Notes: generated by a model from the sequence alone, not told the origin. A stretch of 64,000 bases of DNA from an uncultured Collinsella sp. (GCA_958443615.1 CAUCLI010000003.1:62001-126000); one strand, 5' to 3'. Counted from the stretch's first letter, positions 1 to 8,934 are shown. Numbers and translations: made by a program.

Positions 1-266
1 TCCTCGAACTTGACCTCGAGCGTAGAGACGTTCACAGCAGTGAACTCGATACGACGGGGGTTCTTGAAGCCGGGGAGCTTGGGCAGGCGCATGGCAAGCG
101 GGGTCTGACCGCCCTCGAAGCCGGCGCCCTTGGTGCCGCCGGAGCGGGAGCCCTGGCCGTTCAGGCCGCGACCAGCGTAGGTGCCGCCCTTGCCGGAGTT
201 ACCGCGACCGACGCGCTTGCGGCTGTGGGTGGAACCCTGAGCCGGAGTAAGGTCATGAAGCTGCAT
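1..266 (-). CDS. rplO: 50S ribosomal protein L15 (partial, C terminus outside window)
   Basis: Only about 88 N-terminal residues are visible; the gene continues left of base 1. It starts [18 protein letters not shown] and has the Gly/Arg-rich extension ([16 protein letters not shown]) typical of uL15, which threads into 23S rRNA in the large subunit. The ATG at 266 lies 2 nt after the rpmD stop, and the Shine-Dalgarno GGAGG lies in the last codons of rpmD, so the two are translationally coupled. In the usual spc order secY would follow, beyond the window. Confidence 0.97.
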   Translation of the reverse strand, partial: MQLHDLTPAQGSTHSRKRVGRGNSGKGGTYAGRGLNGQGSRSGGTKGAGFEGGQTPLAMRLPKLPGFKNPRRIEFTAVNVSTLEVKFE

Positions 267-268
267 TG

Positions 269-448
269 TTACTCCTCCACAATCTCAACGAGATGCTTGA
301 CCTTGAAGATCATGCCGCGCACGCCCTCATTGTCGGTGATCTCGCGGGTGTCGTTGATGCGATGCAGGCCGAGGGCGCGAACGGTGCGGCGCTGATCCTC
401 CTTGCAGCCGTTGATGCTGCGGACCTGCTTGATCTTGATGGTAGCCAT
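269..448 (-). CDS. rpmD: 50S ribosomal protein L30
   Basis: This 59-residue protein ([20 protein letters not shown] at the start, ending VEIVEE) is the normal length of bacterial uL30, a compact 50S surface protein. The ATG at 448 is preceded by AAGGAGAA at good spacing and lies 2 nt after the rpsE stop. It belongs to the spc block rpsE-rpmD-rplO. There is nothing unusual in it. Confidence 0.96.
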   Translation of the reverse strand: MATIKIKQVRSINGCKEDQRRTVRALGLHRINDTREITDNEGVRGMIFKVKHLVEIVEE

Positions 449-450
449 GC

Positions 451-981
451 CTAGTTCTCCTTCTTGCCGATGAACATCTCGGAGACGGTGAGGCCGCGGC
501 GGGCAGCGACATCCTCAGGGGTGGAGAGCTGCTTGAGACCCTCGGCAGCGGCCTTGATGATGTTCAGGCCGTTGTCGGAACCGAGCGACTTGGACAGAAT
601 GTTCTTGATGCCGGCCAGCTCGAAGAGCGGGCGGACGGCACCGCCGGCGATGACGCCGGTACCCTCGACGGCGGGGCGCATGATGATACTGGCGGCACCG
701 AACTCGCCCTGGACGTCGTGGGGAATGGTGCCCTCAGCGGTGACGGGCACGTGGAACATGTGCTTCTTGGCGTCGATGGAAGCCTTGGAGATAGCCAGCG
801 GCACCTCGGCGGACTTGCCCATGCCCAGACCCACGTTGCCCTTGCCGTCACCCACGACCACGAGGGCCACGAGGCTCATGCGACGACCGCCCTTGACGGT
901 CTTGGCGACGCGGTTGATGAAAACGACGCGCTCCTCGAACTCGGAGGCCTCGCGCTGCTGCTTCTGCTGATTACGAGCCAT
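451..981 (-). CDS. rpsE: 30S ribosomal protein S5
   Basis: A 176-residue uS5. The N-terminal dsRBD-like part (about residues 17-80, [20 protein letters not shown]) is followed by the C-terminal S5 fold with [20 protein letters not shown] (about 110-130). S5 sits at the mRNA entry and decoding region of the 30S and affects fidelity. The ATG at 981 has GGAGG 7 nt upstream. It is 11 nt from rplR and 2 nt from rpmD, inside the spc operon. Confidence 0.98.
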   Translation of the reverse strand: MARNQQKQQREASEFEERVVFINRVAKTVKGGRRMSLVALVVVGDGKGNVGLGMGKSAEVPLAISKASIDAKKHMFHVPVTAEGTIPHDVQGEFGAASIIMRPAVEGTGVIAGGAVRPLFELAGIKNILSKSLGSDNGLNIIKAAAEGLKQLSTPEDVAARRGLTVSEMFIGKKEN

Positions 982-992
982 GCTCTTACCTC

Positions 993-1355
993 CTAGAATT
1001 CGAGACCGGCGGCGCGGGCACCGTCGGCGAGGGCCTTGACGCGACCATGGTAGATGCGGCCACCGCGGTCGAAGGACACGGTCTTGATGCCGGCCTCGAG
1101 GGCGCGCTCGCCCACGAGCTTACCGACCTTCTCGGCCGCCTCCTTGTTGCTGGTGGTCGTACCCTTGAACTCGGCCTCGAGAGAGGAGGCGGAGACGAGG
1201 GTGTGACCCTTGGTGTCGTCGACGATCATGGCGTAGATGTTGGCGTTGGTACGCACGACGCGCAGACGCGGGCGAGCCGGGGTGCCAAAGATCTTGCCGC
1301 GGACACGGCGCTGACGACGCTTGAGGCCGGCGCGCTTTGCCTGTTGCTTGTTCAT
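993..1355 (-). CDS. rplR: 50S ribosomal protein L18
   Basis: A 120-residue uL18, a 5S rRNA-binding protein of the central protuberance. It begins [20 protein letters not shown] and contains [20 protein letters not shown] near the C terminus, the hallmark of the family. A longer frame opens upstream, but the ATG at 1355 has AGGAG at ideal spacing and gives the usual family length. It lies between rplF and rpsE, with a 68-nt gap to rplF. Confidence 0.97.
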   Translation of the reverse strand: MNKQQAKRAGLKRRQRRVRGKIFGTPARPRLRVVRTNANIYAMIVDDTKGHTLVSASSLEAEFKGTTTSNKEAAEKVGKLVGERALEAGIKTVSFDRGGRIYHGRVKALADGARAAGLEF

Positions 1356-1423
1356 GTGAAACTCCTTATGAAGTCCTGCCAGCACCTGACGGGGTGCTGG
1401 TCTTACGACGTGGAAGCGCTCTA

Positions 1424-1960
1424 CTACTTAGCGGCCTTGCCGAGCTTGCGGCGGATGTGCTCACCCAGGTAGTGAATGCCCTTGCCCTTGTAAGGCTCCG
1501 GCGGACGCTTGGCACGGATCTCGGCGGCAACCTGGCCGACCTGCTGCTTGTCGATGCCCTTGACGTGGATGTGGGTGTTGTCCGGGCACTCGAAGGTGAT
1601 GCCCTCGGGGGCGGTGTAGATCACCGGGTGGGAGTAACCCAGGGACAGGTCCAGATCCTTGCCCTTGAGCTGGACACGGTAGCCGACGCCGGCGAGCTCG
1701 AGGACCTTGGTGTAGCCCTCGGAGACGCCGATGACCATGTTCTGGATCAGGGCACGGGTGAGGCCGTGACGGGCACGGGTCTCACGCTCGTCGTCGGGGC
1801 GGGAGACGGTCAGCACGCCGTCGGCGACCTCGATGGTGAGCTTCTCATAGAAATCGGCCTCAAGGGTGCCCTTGGGACCCTTCACGGACACGTGAGCGCC
1901 GTCAACTGCCACTTCGACTCCGGCGGGAATCTGGACAGGCTTCTTACCGATACGAGACAC
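1424..1960 (-). CDS. rplF: 50S ribosomal protein L6 (GTG start)
   Basis: A 178-residue uL6 beginning (V/M)[16 protein letters not shown], with two L6 repeats and the C-terminal signature [16 protein letters not shown] (about 150-165). It binds 23S rRNA near the sarcin-ricin loop. The start is a GTG at 1960 preceded by AAGGAGAACACC. The upstream extension of the same frame runs into rpsH and has no L6 similarity. The 34-nt spacing to rpsH is normal for the spc operon. Confidence 0.97.
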   Translation of the reverse strand: MSRIGKKPVQIPAGVEVAVDGAHVSVKGPKGTLEADFYEKLTIEVADGVLTVSRPDDERETRARHGLTRALIQNMVIGVSEGYTKVLELAGVGYRVQLKGKDLDLSLGYSHPVIYTAPEGITFECPDNTHIHVKGIDKQQVGQVAAEIRAKRPPEPYKGKGIHYLGEHIRRKLGKAAK

Positions 1961-1994
1961 GGTGTTCTCCTTTCCTTCTACTCGCCTAAGCGAA

Positions 1995-2393
1995 TTACCA
2001 GATGAGGGCGATGACCTCGCCGCCGATGCCCTTCTTGCGAGCATCGCGGTCGGCCATGACACCCTGGCTGGTGGAAACAATGGCGGTACCGAGGCCGCCG
2101 CGGACGCGGGGGAGGTCCTTCACGCCGGCGTACTTGCGCAGACCAGGCTTGGAGTAGCGCTTGATGCCGTTGATGACCTTGGCCTTCTTGGGACCGTACT
2201 TGAGGGTGATGTGCAGGGTCTTGGCGGGGGCGGTGTCCTCAACGGTGTAGCCCTCGATGTAGCCCTCCTCGTAGATGACTCGAGCGATCTCGACGAGCTT
2301 CTTGGAGCTCGGCATCGAGACCTCGGCCTTGTTCGCAGCATTGCCGTTGCGGATGCGCGTGAGCATGTCTGCGATCGGGTCGGTGAGATTCAT
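1995..2393 (-). CDS. rpsH: 30S ribosomal protein S8
   Basis: A 132-residue uS8 starting [20 protein letters not shown] and ending [11 protein letters not shown], with the [21 protein letters not shown]-terminal motif. S8 binds helix 21 of 16S rRNA and, in enterobacteria, autorepresses the spc operon at an rplE-proximal site. Whether it does so here is unknown. The ATG at 2393 has AAGGAG upstream. It follows rpsN after a 125-nt spacer. Confidence 0.98.
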   Translation of the reverse strand: MNLTDPIADMLTRIRNGNAANKAEVSMPSSKKLVEIARVIYEEGYIEGYTVEDTAPAKTLHITLKYGPKKAKVINGIKRYSKPGLRKYAGVKDLPRVRGGLGTAIVSTSQGVMADRDARKKGIGGEVIALIW

Positions 2394-2518
2394 GTGGATT
2401 CTCCTTCGTTCTTGATGAGTCCGTGCCCTCGGTACTCTCCCACCCTTAGCGGAAAAGCCTGTAAGGCACGTCTTCCGTACGCACCGCTCTCAGGTGAGGC
2501 GGGCGTGCTGGCAGTGAC

Positions 2519-2704
2519 TTACCAGCTGGCCTTCTTGATGCCGGGAAGCTCGCCCTTGAGCGCCAGCTCGCGGAAGCAGACACGGCACAGGCCGAACTTG
2601 CGGTACACAGAGTGCGGACGGCCGCAGCGCTGGCAGCGCGTGTACTCGCGGGTCGAGAACTTCTGCTTGCGATTGCACTTGACGATCATCGATGTCTTAG
2701 CCAC
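2519..2704 (-). CDS. rpsN: 30S ribosomal protein S14, zinc-binding type Z
   Basis: A 61-residue short S14. Cysteines at 24, 27, 40 and 43 (CQRC and CRVC) form the zinc knuckle of the type Z (C+) form found in the housekeeping spc operon of many Gram-positive bacteria. S14 is a late-assembling protein of the 30S head. The long zinc-free paralogue used under zinc starvation is not in this window. The gene lies between rplE and rpsH in canonical order. Confidence 0.97.
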   Translation of the reverse strand: MAKTSMIVKCNRKQKFSTREYTRCQRCGRPHSVYRKFGLCRVCFRELALKGELPGIKKASW

Positions 2705-2733
2705 TTATTTCCTCCTCACATACGTATATATGC

Positions 2734-2785
2734 GCCTCGGACAGGCGGCACGTGCTCTTCGCGCACCGCCTGTGGAACCCGAGGC
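2734..2785 (-). promoter_or_regulatory. Nested stem-loop between rplE and rpsN
   Basis: The intercistronic spacer folds into an outer perfect 7-bp stem (GCCTCGG at 2734-2740 with CCGAGGC at 2779-2785) and an inner perfect 8-bp stem (ACAGGCGG at 2741-2748 with CCGCCTGT at 2766-2773). A 5-nt bulge lies on one side. There is no T-tract on the minus strand, so it is probably an mRNA structure (processing, stability or protein binding) rather than a terminator. Confidence 0.5.
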
Positions 2786-2795
2786 TTATGAGAAC

Positions 2796-3353
2796 CTATT
2801 TCTTGAACGGGAAGCCGAAGGCGTCGAGAAGGGCCTTGGCCTCTTCGTCGGTCTTCGCGGTGGTGACGATGGTGATGTCCATACCACGGGTGTGGTCGAC
2901 GGAGTCGAAGTCAACCTCGGGGAAGATGAGCTGCTCGGTGACGCCCATCGAGAAGTTGCCGCGGCCGTCGAAGGACTTGGCGGAGATGCCGCGGAAGTCG
3001 CGGATACGGGGGATCGCGACGGAGGTCAGACGGTCGAAGAACTCCCACATGCGGTCGCCGCGCAGGGTGACCTTGGCGCCGATGGGCATGCCGGCGCGCA
3101 GCTTGAAGGAGGCGATGGACTTGCGGGCGCGGGTGACCATGGGCTGCTGGCCGGTGATGACGCGCAGATCGCGAACGGCACCGTCGATAGCCTTGGAATC
3201 GGTGGCGGCCTCGCCGACACCCATGTTCACGACGATCTTCTCGAACTTGGGGATCATCATGACGTTCTCATACTGGAACTTGTCCTGCATGAGCTGCTTG
3301 ACCTCGTCGTTGTACTTGGTCTTGAGACGGGGAACGTACTTCTCCTCAGCCAT
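2796..3353 (-). CDS. rplE: 50S ribosomal protein L5
   Basis: A 185-residue uL5 ([20 protein letters not shown] at the start), the 5S rRNA-binding protein at the central protuberance that contacts the small subunit. The motif [20 protein letters not shown] (about 38-57) is characteristic. The ATG at 3353 is preferred over a GTG at 3359, because that GTG overlaps the AAGGAG at 3359-3364. It is the first gene of its transcript here: rplX, normally directly upstream, is 5.6 kb away behind a terminator. Confidence 0.98.
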   Translation of the reverse strand: MAEEKYVPRLKTKYNDEVKQLMQDKFQYENVMMIPKFEKIVVNMGVGEAATDSKAIDGAVRDLRVITGQQPMVTRARKSIASFKLRAGMPIGAKVTLRGDRMWEFFDRLTSVAIPRIRDFRGISAKSFDGRGNFSMGVTEQLIFPEVDFDSVDHTRGMDITIVTTAKTDEEAKALLDAFGFPFKK

Positions 3354-3655
3354 TTTCACTCCTTACTGGGGTTTTAAGCACGGGGTTGGCCTCGTGGGTT
3401 AGCCTCGTGCCTCCTGACGTGCGCCACACCCGCGATGGCTGTCTTGGGCATGACGAATTGACGGCAGGAGCCGACAAAACAGTCGTTACTATACGCTTAT
3501 GCGGCGACGATTGCCACCGCAACTTCATGTGTGCAGGTAAATCCATAAATCGGTAATCCATGTGCACCTTGGCAGTCTCTGCCGCAAAGCGTTCACATGG
3601 TTGATGCCCCAGCACCTTATACTTTGTTGAACACCAACTTTACTGGGAGCCCTTT
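3354..3655. other. Divergent intergenic region rplE / U32 gene
   Basis: About 300 bases separate the two divergent genes and must hold both promoters. On the plus strand TATACT at 3618-3623 is a good -10 for the U32 gene, but no -35 at 16-18 bp is convincing. On the minus strand TATAGT near 3500 is a candidate -10 for rplE with a weak -35. No coding signal was seen. Confidence 0.4.
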
Positions 3656-6175
3656 ATGACTTCTTACTCTTCTAAACCTGAACTCCTCGCCCCCGCCGGC
3701 GGACCAGAGCCGTTTTACGCGGCGCTCGCGGCCGGCGCGGATGCCATCTACTGCGGCATGGGGTCGTTCAACGCCCGGCGCAAGGCGGATAACTTCACCG
3801 ACGACGCGTTCGAGACAGCGTGCCGCGCGGCGCATCTCGCCGGGTCGCGCGTGTACGTGACCGTCAACATCGTCATCAAAGACGAGGAGATGGCGACGGC
3901 GCTCGCCCTCGTCGATCGTTGCTGGAAGCTCGGTGCCGATGCCTTCATCATCCAGGACTGGGGCCTGTTTTTTGAGATTCGCCGCCTCATGCCCGAGGTG
4001 GAGACCCATATATCGACACAGGCGAATATTCACGACGCCCGGGGCACCGCCTGGTGCAAAGAGGCCGGTGCAGATCGCGTCACGCTTTCTCGAGAGCTCT
4101 CCATCGACGAGATTGCCATCATCCACGACGCCGTGGATATAGAGCTCGAGGTGTTTTCCCACGGTGCCATCTGCTTTTGCTATTCGGGCGTTTGCCTGCT
4201 TTCCAGCTTCACGTCCCGGGGGCGCTCGGCGAATCGCGGCATGTGCGCACAGCCCTGTCGCCTGCCTTACGATCTGATTGACGAAACGGGGCGCTCGTGG
4301 TCCAAGCCGGGTCGCGAGCGCGCCCTATGCCCACGTGACACCTGCACGGCCGACATGCTCCCCCGCCTGCTGGATGCGGGCGCGCACGCGTTGAAGCTCG
4401 AGGGGCGCATGAAGGCCCCCGACTACGTGCACTCCATCGTGAGCGCCTACCGCGCGCAGCTCGATGACATCCTCGCCGGCCGCGAGATCTCGGACGAGAC
4501 CGCGCAGGCCCGCTACCGTCAGCTCAAGCGCTGTTTCAACCGCGATTTCACCTGCGAGTACCAGGAGGGTCGTTCGGGCGATGAGATGATGAGCTACGAG
4601 CGCTCGAACAACCGAGGCCAAATCGTGGGCGAGGTACTCGGCAGCAAGCCGCTCGGCAGCACGTTGGGCCTGAAACCCGACGACAAGCGCCGTCGTGCCG
4701 CATGGACCCGCCTGCGCCTTTCCGAGCCGGTGGGCAAGGGCGACCTGCTCGAGCTGCGCCATGACGATGAGTTCGATCAGTTCCTCACCACGATTGCCCC
4801 CGAAGACGCCCAGGCGGGCGATATCATCGAATGCCGTACCGCCCGGCCCATGCCCGCGGGCGCCCTCGTGCGCCTTATCCGCAGCCAGGCCGCGCTCGAC
4901 GCCGCAGAGGCTGCGCTCAAGCGCCCTGTCGCCCGCAAGCGAGCCGTGGACGTGCGCGTCGTGGCCCACCTCGGTCAGCCGTTTGCCGTTGAGCTGACTT
5001 GCATCGACGATCCCACGCTTTCCGGACGCGCGGAGGGCTTCACGGTGGAGTCCGCCAAGACCCGCGCCGTTTCAGCGGAAGACCTAGTCGAGCACGTGGG
5101 CCGCATGGGATCTTCGCCGTTTGAGGCGGCTAGCTTCGACATCCAGCTTGACGAGGGCTGCGGCATGGGATTCTCCGCGGTCCATAAGGTGCGCGCCGCC
5201 GCATGCGAAACGCTGGAACGAGCCATCCTCGCGCCGTATTTCGAGCGCAGTGACCATGCGCTCAACGAGCTCCTTTCGGCATCTTCCCCTTCGCCTGTCG
5301 CCTGCGCCGGGAGCCCGACCGTATGCAATCAGCTTCCATCAGATGAGCAGGGACAGGCATCTGGTGAGGTCTGTGCGCTCGTCACCTCATGTGAAGCCGC
5401 TGAGGCCGCACGCAACGCCGGCGCTCAGCGTGTGTACATGTCCGTTGACGACCTGATATCAGCTGGTCTCTCCCCCGCCGATTGCGCCACACAGAGGATC
5501 ATTCCCGTTCTTGACGAGGTATCGCGCGAAGCTGACCACGAGCGGCTCGATCCATGGCTGCTCACCGGTCAATCCGCCGCCGTCGGAACCATCTCCGAAT
5601 TCGCTCGCGGCGCCCAACGCGGCGCCGAGAGCGAACTCCGCAGCTGCATCCCCGTGCACAACGTGGCGTGCATGCGGGCGCTCGCCGAGCGCGGTGCGAG
5701 CGGCGCCTGGCTCTCGCCCGAGCTCACGCTCGCCGAGATCGAGCGCATCGCACCCCATCGCGGCAGCATGGAACTCGGCCTCATGGTGCTCGGCGCGCCC
5801 CGCGTCATGACCAGCGAGCACTGCATCTTACAGGTTGCGGGCGCCTGCATCCACGATTGCGCCAACTGCCGCCTGCGCACGCGTGACTTCAAGCTTAAGA
5901 ACATCGATGGGCGCCTGCTCCCCGTGCGCACGGGCCTCAACGGTCGCAGCCATTTGTATGACGGCGTGCAGCTGGATACGACACCCCAGATGCCCCAGCT
6001 GCTTCACGCTGGGGTGTCCCGGTTCCTCGTTGACGGCACATTGATGGATATCGATATGTTGATCTGCGGCGTCAACCGAGTGAAGCGCGCCCTGGACGCG
6101 GCGACCTCCGGTCGTACTCCCAGCAAGCGTCTGCCTGGTACGAGCTCCGGTTGCCTGTTCCAAGGTGTCGAATAG
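3656..6175 (+). CDS. U32 family protein (RlhA/YdcP-like, rRNA hydroxylation type)
   Basis: An 839-residue protein with an N-terminal U32 domain starting ELLAPAGGPEPFYAALAAGA (residues 9-28). The family cysteine cluster CFCYSGVC (about 173-180) and NRGMCAQPC (about 193-201) in U32 enzymes holds an iron-sulfur cluster. DUF3656-like sequence follows, then a second Cys-rich segment CIHDCANC near residue 730. Family members RlhA and TrhP make hydroxylated pyrimidines in 23S rRNA or tRNA using prephenate, so a ribosome-maturation role is likely by homology. E. coli RlhA is shorter (about 650). GGGAG at 3645-3649 precedes the ATG. The gene is opposite in strand to all flanking ribosomal genes. The exact substrate cannot be told from the sequence. 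Confidence 0.8.
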   Translation: MTSYSSKPELLAPAGGPEPFYAALAAGADAIYCGMGSFNARRKADNFTDDAFETACRAAHLAGSRVYVTVNIVIKDEEMATALALVDRCWKLGADAFIIQDWGLFFEIRRLMPEVETHISTQANIHDARGTAWCKEAGADRVTLSRELSIDEIAIIHDAVDIELEVFSHGAICFCYSGVCLLSSFTSRGRSANRGMCAQPCRLPYDLIDETGRSWSKPGRERALCPRDTCTADMLPRLLDAGAHALKLEGRMKAPDYVHSIVSAYRAQLDDILAGREISDETAQARYRQLKRCFNRDFTCEYQEGRSGDEMMSYERSNNRGQIVGEVLGSKPLGSTLGLKPDDKRRRAAWTRLRLSEPVGKGDLLELRHDDEFDQFLTTIAPEDAQAGDIIECRTARPMPAGALVRLIRSQAALDAAEAALKRPVARKRAVDVRVVAHLGQPFAVELTCIDDPTLSGRAEGFTVESAKTRAVSAEDLVEHVGRMGSSPFEAASFDIQLDEGCGMGFSAVHKVRAAACETLERAILAPYFERSDHALNELLSASSPSPVACAGSPTVCNQLPSDEQGQASGEVCALVTSCEAAEAARNAGAQRVYMSVDDLISAGLSPADCATQRIIPVLDEVSREADHERLDPWLLTGQSAAVGTISEFARGAQRGAESELRSCIPVHNVACMRALAERGASGAWLSPELTLAEIERIAPHRGSMELGLMVLGAPRVMTSEHCILQVAGACIHDCANCRLRTRDFKLKNIDGRLLPVRTGLNGRSHLYDGVQLDTTPQMPQLLHAGVSRFLVDGTLMDIDMLICGVNRVKRALDAATSGRTPSKRLPGTSSGCLFQGVE

Positions 6176-6193
6176 CGCGGTCATTCAGGCTAA

Positions 6194-6254
6194 CGATATG
6201 GGGGGCGGATGTTCAGCCATGCGGCCCCATATCGGCTTAGCCATTGCATTTTTT
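6194..6254 (+). terminator. Palindrome downstream of the U32 gene, possible bidirectional terminator
   Basis: A perfect 10-bp inverted repeat CGATATGGGG (6194-6203) / CCCCATATCG (6225-6234) lies 19 nt after the U32 stop, and a T6 run follows at 6249-6254. The T-run is about 14 nt from the stem, farther than in a standard intrinsic terminator. The convergent toxin gene ends just beyond it, so the site may serve both strands. Confidence 0.45.
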
Positions 6255-6588
6255 ACCGCACGCGCATCTTCGTAAAGTCCGAACGGGAGCTCCTTATATG
6301 CCACACGGTGAACGTCTTTTCTTCGACCGTGTAGAAAACGGTGAACCACCCGCATCTGAATGACCGATATTCCGTGTCGATCAAATCAAATGGATACAGC
6401 GTGCACCTGGGATAAATGAACGGATTATTCTTGAGGCGTTCAATTGACCGAGCGTACTCTGAGTAGAATCGGTCTGCCCACGCAACGCCCTTTTCATAGT
6501 CACCGAGATCGACGAAATACCCCTCATAGACGTCACCGACTTGCTCAAGCTCTCGTTGCGCCAGAACATCGATTCGATATCTATACAT
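6253..6588 (-). CDS. Type II toxin, RelE/ParE superfamily
   Basis: An 111-residue protein with the RelE/ParE layout: N-terminal YRIDVLAQRELEQVGDVYEG, a central helical segment with SIERLKNNPFIYP, then the beta strands YRSFRCGWFTVFYTVEEKTF and VWHIRSSRSD. In this superfamily the toxin is either a ribosome-dependent mRNA endonuclease (RelE) or a gyrase poison (ParE); the sequence does not decide which. The ATG at 6588 overlaps the antitoxin stop by 8 nt, typical of antitoxin-first, translationally coupled TA operons. It ends close to the convergent U32 gene. Confidence 0.8.
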   Translation of the reverse strand: MYRYRIDVLAQRELEQVGDVYEGYFVDLGDYEKGVAWADRFYSEYARSIERLKNNPFIYPRCTLYPFDLIDTEYRSFRCGWFTVFYTVEEKTFTVWHIRSSRSDFTKMRVR

Positions 6589-6760
6589 GACGACGCGACT
6601 CGATCAGAGTTTGAAGATGACTGTCACCGTCGCGCAAGCGGGAGGCATCGCGCACAGCGAGGACTCGACGACGTTCGAGCTCTCGGACAACATCAATGGC
6701 CTCACGGCTGCTCTCGTAGGTGGCATCATCTGCCGCGATCTTCTCTGCTAAGACGGACAC
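6581..6760 (-). CDS. Small antitoxin-like protein upstream of the RelE/ParE toxin
   Basis: A 59-residue, charged, helical protein (MSVLAEKIAADDATYESSRE start, ELERRRVLAVRDASRLRDGD in the middle). The frame is open further upstream, but the GTG at 6760 has GGAGG about 5 nt before it and gives a normal antitoxin length. Its position directly before and overlapping the toxin is the main reason for the call; I do not recognise a specific DNA-binding fold. A TATACT (minus strand, near 6790) could be the -10 of its own promoter, although deoR lies 115 nt upstream on the same strand. Confidence 0.65.
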   Translation of the reverse strand: MSVLAEKIAADDATYESSREAIDVVRELERRRVLAVRDASRLRDGDSHLQTLIESRRHV

Positions 6761-6875
6761 AGTGACCTCCCATCTCCCTTTCGCCTCAAGTATAGCGCGC
6801 AAGAGCGAGTCACCCTCACAAGAAGAGGCGCCGTCACCGACGCCCCCTCTTTCTCTCCTCTTCCTCCGCAATCGC

Positions 6876-7622
6876 CTATACGCACACGAGGTTCTCCAAG
6901 TGGGCATACTTATCGGGCACATCGCCGGCTGCGATGATCTCCGCGTCATCGAGTTCAGCGAAGCTCACCGCCGCCTCCATGCCGAACTTGCTCGCATCCG
7001 CCAGGACGTATCGCCGTTCCGTCTGCCCCATCGCCACGCGCTTGACCTCCGCCTCCAGCAGATCCGGCGAGGTCATACCGTGCTTCAGGCTTATCCCGTT
7101 GGCGCCCCAAAAGCCGCAAGAGAACCGATAGCGCGCCAGCATCGTCGTCGCATCCGGCCCTACGAGCGCCTCGGTCTCTGGCTTGAGCTCACCGCCCGTC
7201 ACCATCACGCGGCACCCCCGCTCCATCATGCGGCGCGCATGCCCAACAGAATTCGTGACATACGTGACACTCGCATCCGCGGGTGCGCACGAGACGAGCT
7301 GCAGCGTCGTCGAACCTGAATCGATATAGACGTACGAACCAGGCTCGATCAGGCGGACGGCGGCGCGTGCGATGGCTCGTTTCTCTTCTATATGAAGCTC
7401 ACTTCGCTCGGGTATAGTGAGGTCTCGCGTGATATGTGCTCGCTCGAGGCTCGTCGCCCCGCCATGCACCTTCACCAAACGATGCGCCCTGTCGAGGGCC
7501 TGCAAATCGCGACGAATGGTCGAAACGGTGACATCGAGAGCTTCTGCCAGGTCCACAACGCTCATGGACCCGGCCTCCGCCACCATCCCCACTATGGCGC
7601 TGAGACGGTCTTCTGCCAACAT
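6876..7622 (-). CDS. DeoR/GlpR family transcriptional regulator
   Basis: A 248-residue regulator. The N-terminal DeoR helix-turn-helix (about 1-57) includes MSVVDLAEALDVTVSTIRRD and the family motif RLVKVHGGA. The C-terminal sugar-phosphate sensor domain has YIDSGSTTLQLVS (about 98-110) and the TGGELKPETEALVGPDATTM segment (about 141-160). Such proteins sense phosphorylated sugars and usually repress a linked catabolic operon. Its ATG is 6 nt after the stop of the oxidoreductase gene, so the two are co-transcribed and the regulator probably controls that transcript. Three phased repeats in front of the oxidoreductase are the likely operator. Confidence 0.9.
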   Translation of the reverse strand: MLAEDRLSAIVGMVAEAGSMSVVDLAEALDVTVSTIRRDLQALDRAHRLVKVHGGATSLERAHITRDLTIPERSELHIEEKRAIARAAVRLIEPGSYVYIDSGSTTLQLVSCAPADASVTYVTNSVGHARRMMERGCRVMVTGGELKPETEALVGPDATTMLARYRFSCGFWGANGISLKHGMTSPDLLEAEVKRVAMGQTERRYVLADASKFGMEAAVSFAELDDAEIIAAGDVPDKYAHLENLVCV

Positions 7623-7628
7623 GTGAGC

Positions 7629-8720
7629 CTACTCCTCCTCGGGATACACGACACCCCAGTCCGCCCTCAGGCGCGTCATAGTCTCCATGACATCGGAAGC
7701 GTAGTCGATAAGCTTGAGCTTGGAGGCATCTCCGGCGACGGCGGTCTCGAGATCGGCCGCCTCGTAGCAGAGCGCGTACGCCTCAACGCCCGCCTCGACT
7801 TCCTCGCGATGCCCGTCCGCCGTCCAAACGATGGAGGCTCGATCGGCACGGGGATACGCCATCACCTCGATATAGCACTTGTCAAAGCACAGCGTCGCGC
7901 GTTTAGGCTGCTTGGCATGCATGCTTAAGGAAAACACGCCGAGCTGACCCTGCGCATTGCGCGTCACGAAACCGCTCTCCTCATCCACCCCCGTCTTGAA
8001 CAGGTTGGCGAGCGACACGACCTCGCTTGGCTGGCTCTCCATGAATAGGCGTGCAATGGAAAGCGCGTATACGCCGATATCGAGCATGGCACCGCCTGCG
8101 AGGCCCCGGTTCCAGAAGCGGTTCGAGACATCGTCGTAATCGTGGAAGCTACCGAAATTCACCTGCGCAAGGCGCAAACGGCCGAACTCACCGGCTTGCG
8201 CGCGACGCATAAGTTCGACATATAGAGGCATATGTAGGATCGTCGTCGCATCCATGAGAACGACATTGTGCTCATCTGCAATGGCGCGTGCCTCCTCGAG
8301 CTCGGCAGAATTCAATGTGATGGCCTTTTCGCACAAGACGTGCTTTCCAGCCGCCAATGCGGCACGCAGATAGGTGATATGCGTGTTGTGCGGCGTAGTG
8401 ATATACACGCAATCGACGTTCGGATCCTCATACAGGTCTTCGAAACAATCGTAGACGCACTCGACGCCATACTCACGGGCAAACGCCTCGGCTTTGGAGC
8501 GCGTGCGATTAGCGATGCCGTACACGGTGCGCCCGGCAAGCGCAAACGATTGGGCGAACTGGTTTGCGATAACGCCGCATCCGATGATGGCCCACTTCAA
8601 ATGGGGTGCGGTGAAGATATCGTCCGGAAACGGTTTGTCCGCCACCGCGGCGAAGGCGGCCTTCGCTGCCTCAGCCGCATCTTTTGGGGCGTCAATCGAT
8701 GTTTTGCCAGCATGATCCAT
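7629..8720 (-). CDS. Gfo/Idh/MocA family NAD(P)-dependent oxidoreductase
   Basis: A 363-residue protein. The Rossmann fold motif is WAIIGCGVIANQFAQSFALA (about 45-64), and CEKAITLN (about 127) is the equivalent of the EKP motif, with Ala-Ile instead of the usual Pro, a mild variation. The C-terminal alpha/beta dimerisation domain follows (GGAMLDIGVYALSIARL). Members oxidise or dehydrate sugars and cyclitols; the substrate cannot be read here. The ATG at 8720 has GGAAG 5 nt upstream; an earlier in-frame start at 8798 would overlap the repeat operator and has no ribosome site. It is the first gene of a two-gene operon with deoR. Confidence 0.85.
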   Translation of the reverse strand: MDHAGKTSIDAPKDAAEAAKAAFAAVADKPFPDDIFTAPHLKWAIIGCGVIANQFAQSFALAGRTVYGIANRTRSKAEAFAREYGVECVYDCFEDLYEDPNVDCVYITTPHNTHITYLRAALAAGKHVLCEKAITLNSAELEEARAIADEHNVVLMDATTILHMPLYVELMRRAQAGEFGRLRLAQVNFGSFHDYDDVSNRFWNRGLAGGAMLDIGVYALSIARLFMESQPSEVVSLANLFKTGVDEESGFVTRNAQGQLGVFSLSMHAKQPKRATLCFDKCYIEVMAYPRADRASIVWTADGHREEVEAGVEAYALCYEAADLETAVAGDASKLKLIDYASDVMETMTRLRADWGVVYPEEE

Positions 8721-8786
8721 AGTTACTTCCAATCTGCCGTGAATGAGCCGAACGCTCGCTTCTACAAATTGAGAGTAGCATACAAT

Positions 8787-8824
8787 TGCGTGTTTCATAT
8801 CGTTTCTGCGTGTTATTGCGTGTT
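8787..8824 (-). promoter_or_regulatory. Three phased direct repeats, putative DeoR operator
   Basis: On the plus strand TGCGTGTT occurs exactly at 8787-8794, 8807-8814 and 8817-8824, with start offsets of 20 and 10 bp, two and one helical turns. The outer copies extend to ATTGCGTGTTT. The repeats lie 67 to 104 bp upstream of the oxidoreductase start, where its promoter should be; a -10-like TATGCT (minus) follows near 8780. The DeoR protein encoded in the same operon is the natural candidate to bind them. Confidence 0.6.
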
Positions 8825-8901
8825 TTACATCAATTTGTGAACTCAGAGATCAGCTCCGCGCAAATGTTGTTTGGCAAAACACGATCGACCGCCAAAAGAA
8901 G

Positions 8902-8934
8902 ACCCCCTGGACCGCTCAAGGCAATCCAGGGGGT
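8902..8934 (-). terminator. rplX: Intrinsic terminator after rplX
   Basis: A perfect 10-bp stem ACCCCCTGGA / TCCAGGGGGT (8902-8911 and 8925-8934) with a 13-nt loop is followed on the minus strand by the U-rich CTTCTTTT. It ends the rplC-to-rplX transcript 26 nt after the rplX stop, so transcription does not continue to rplE. Confidence 0.85.
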
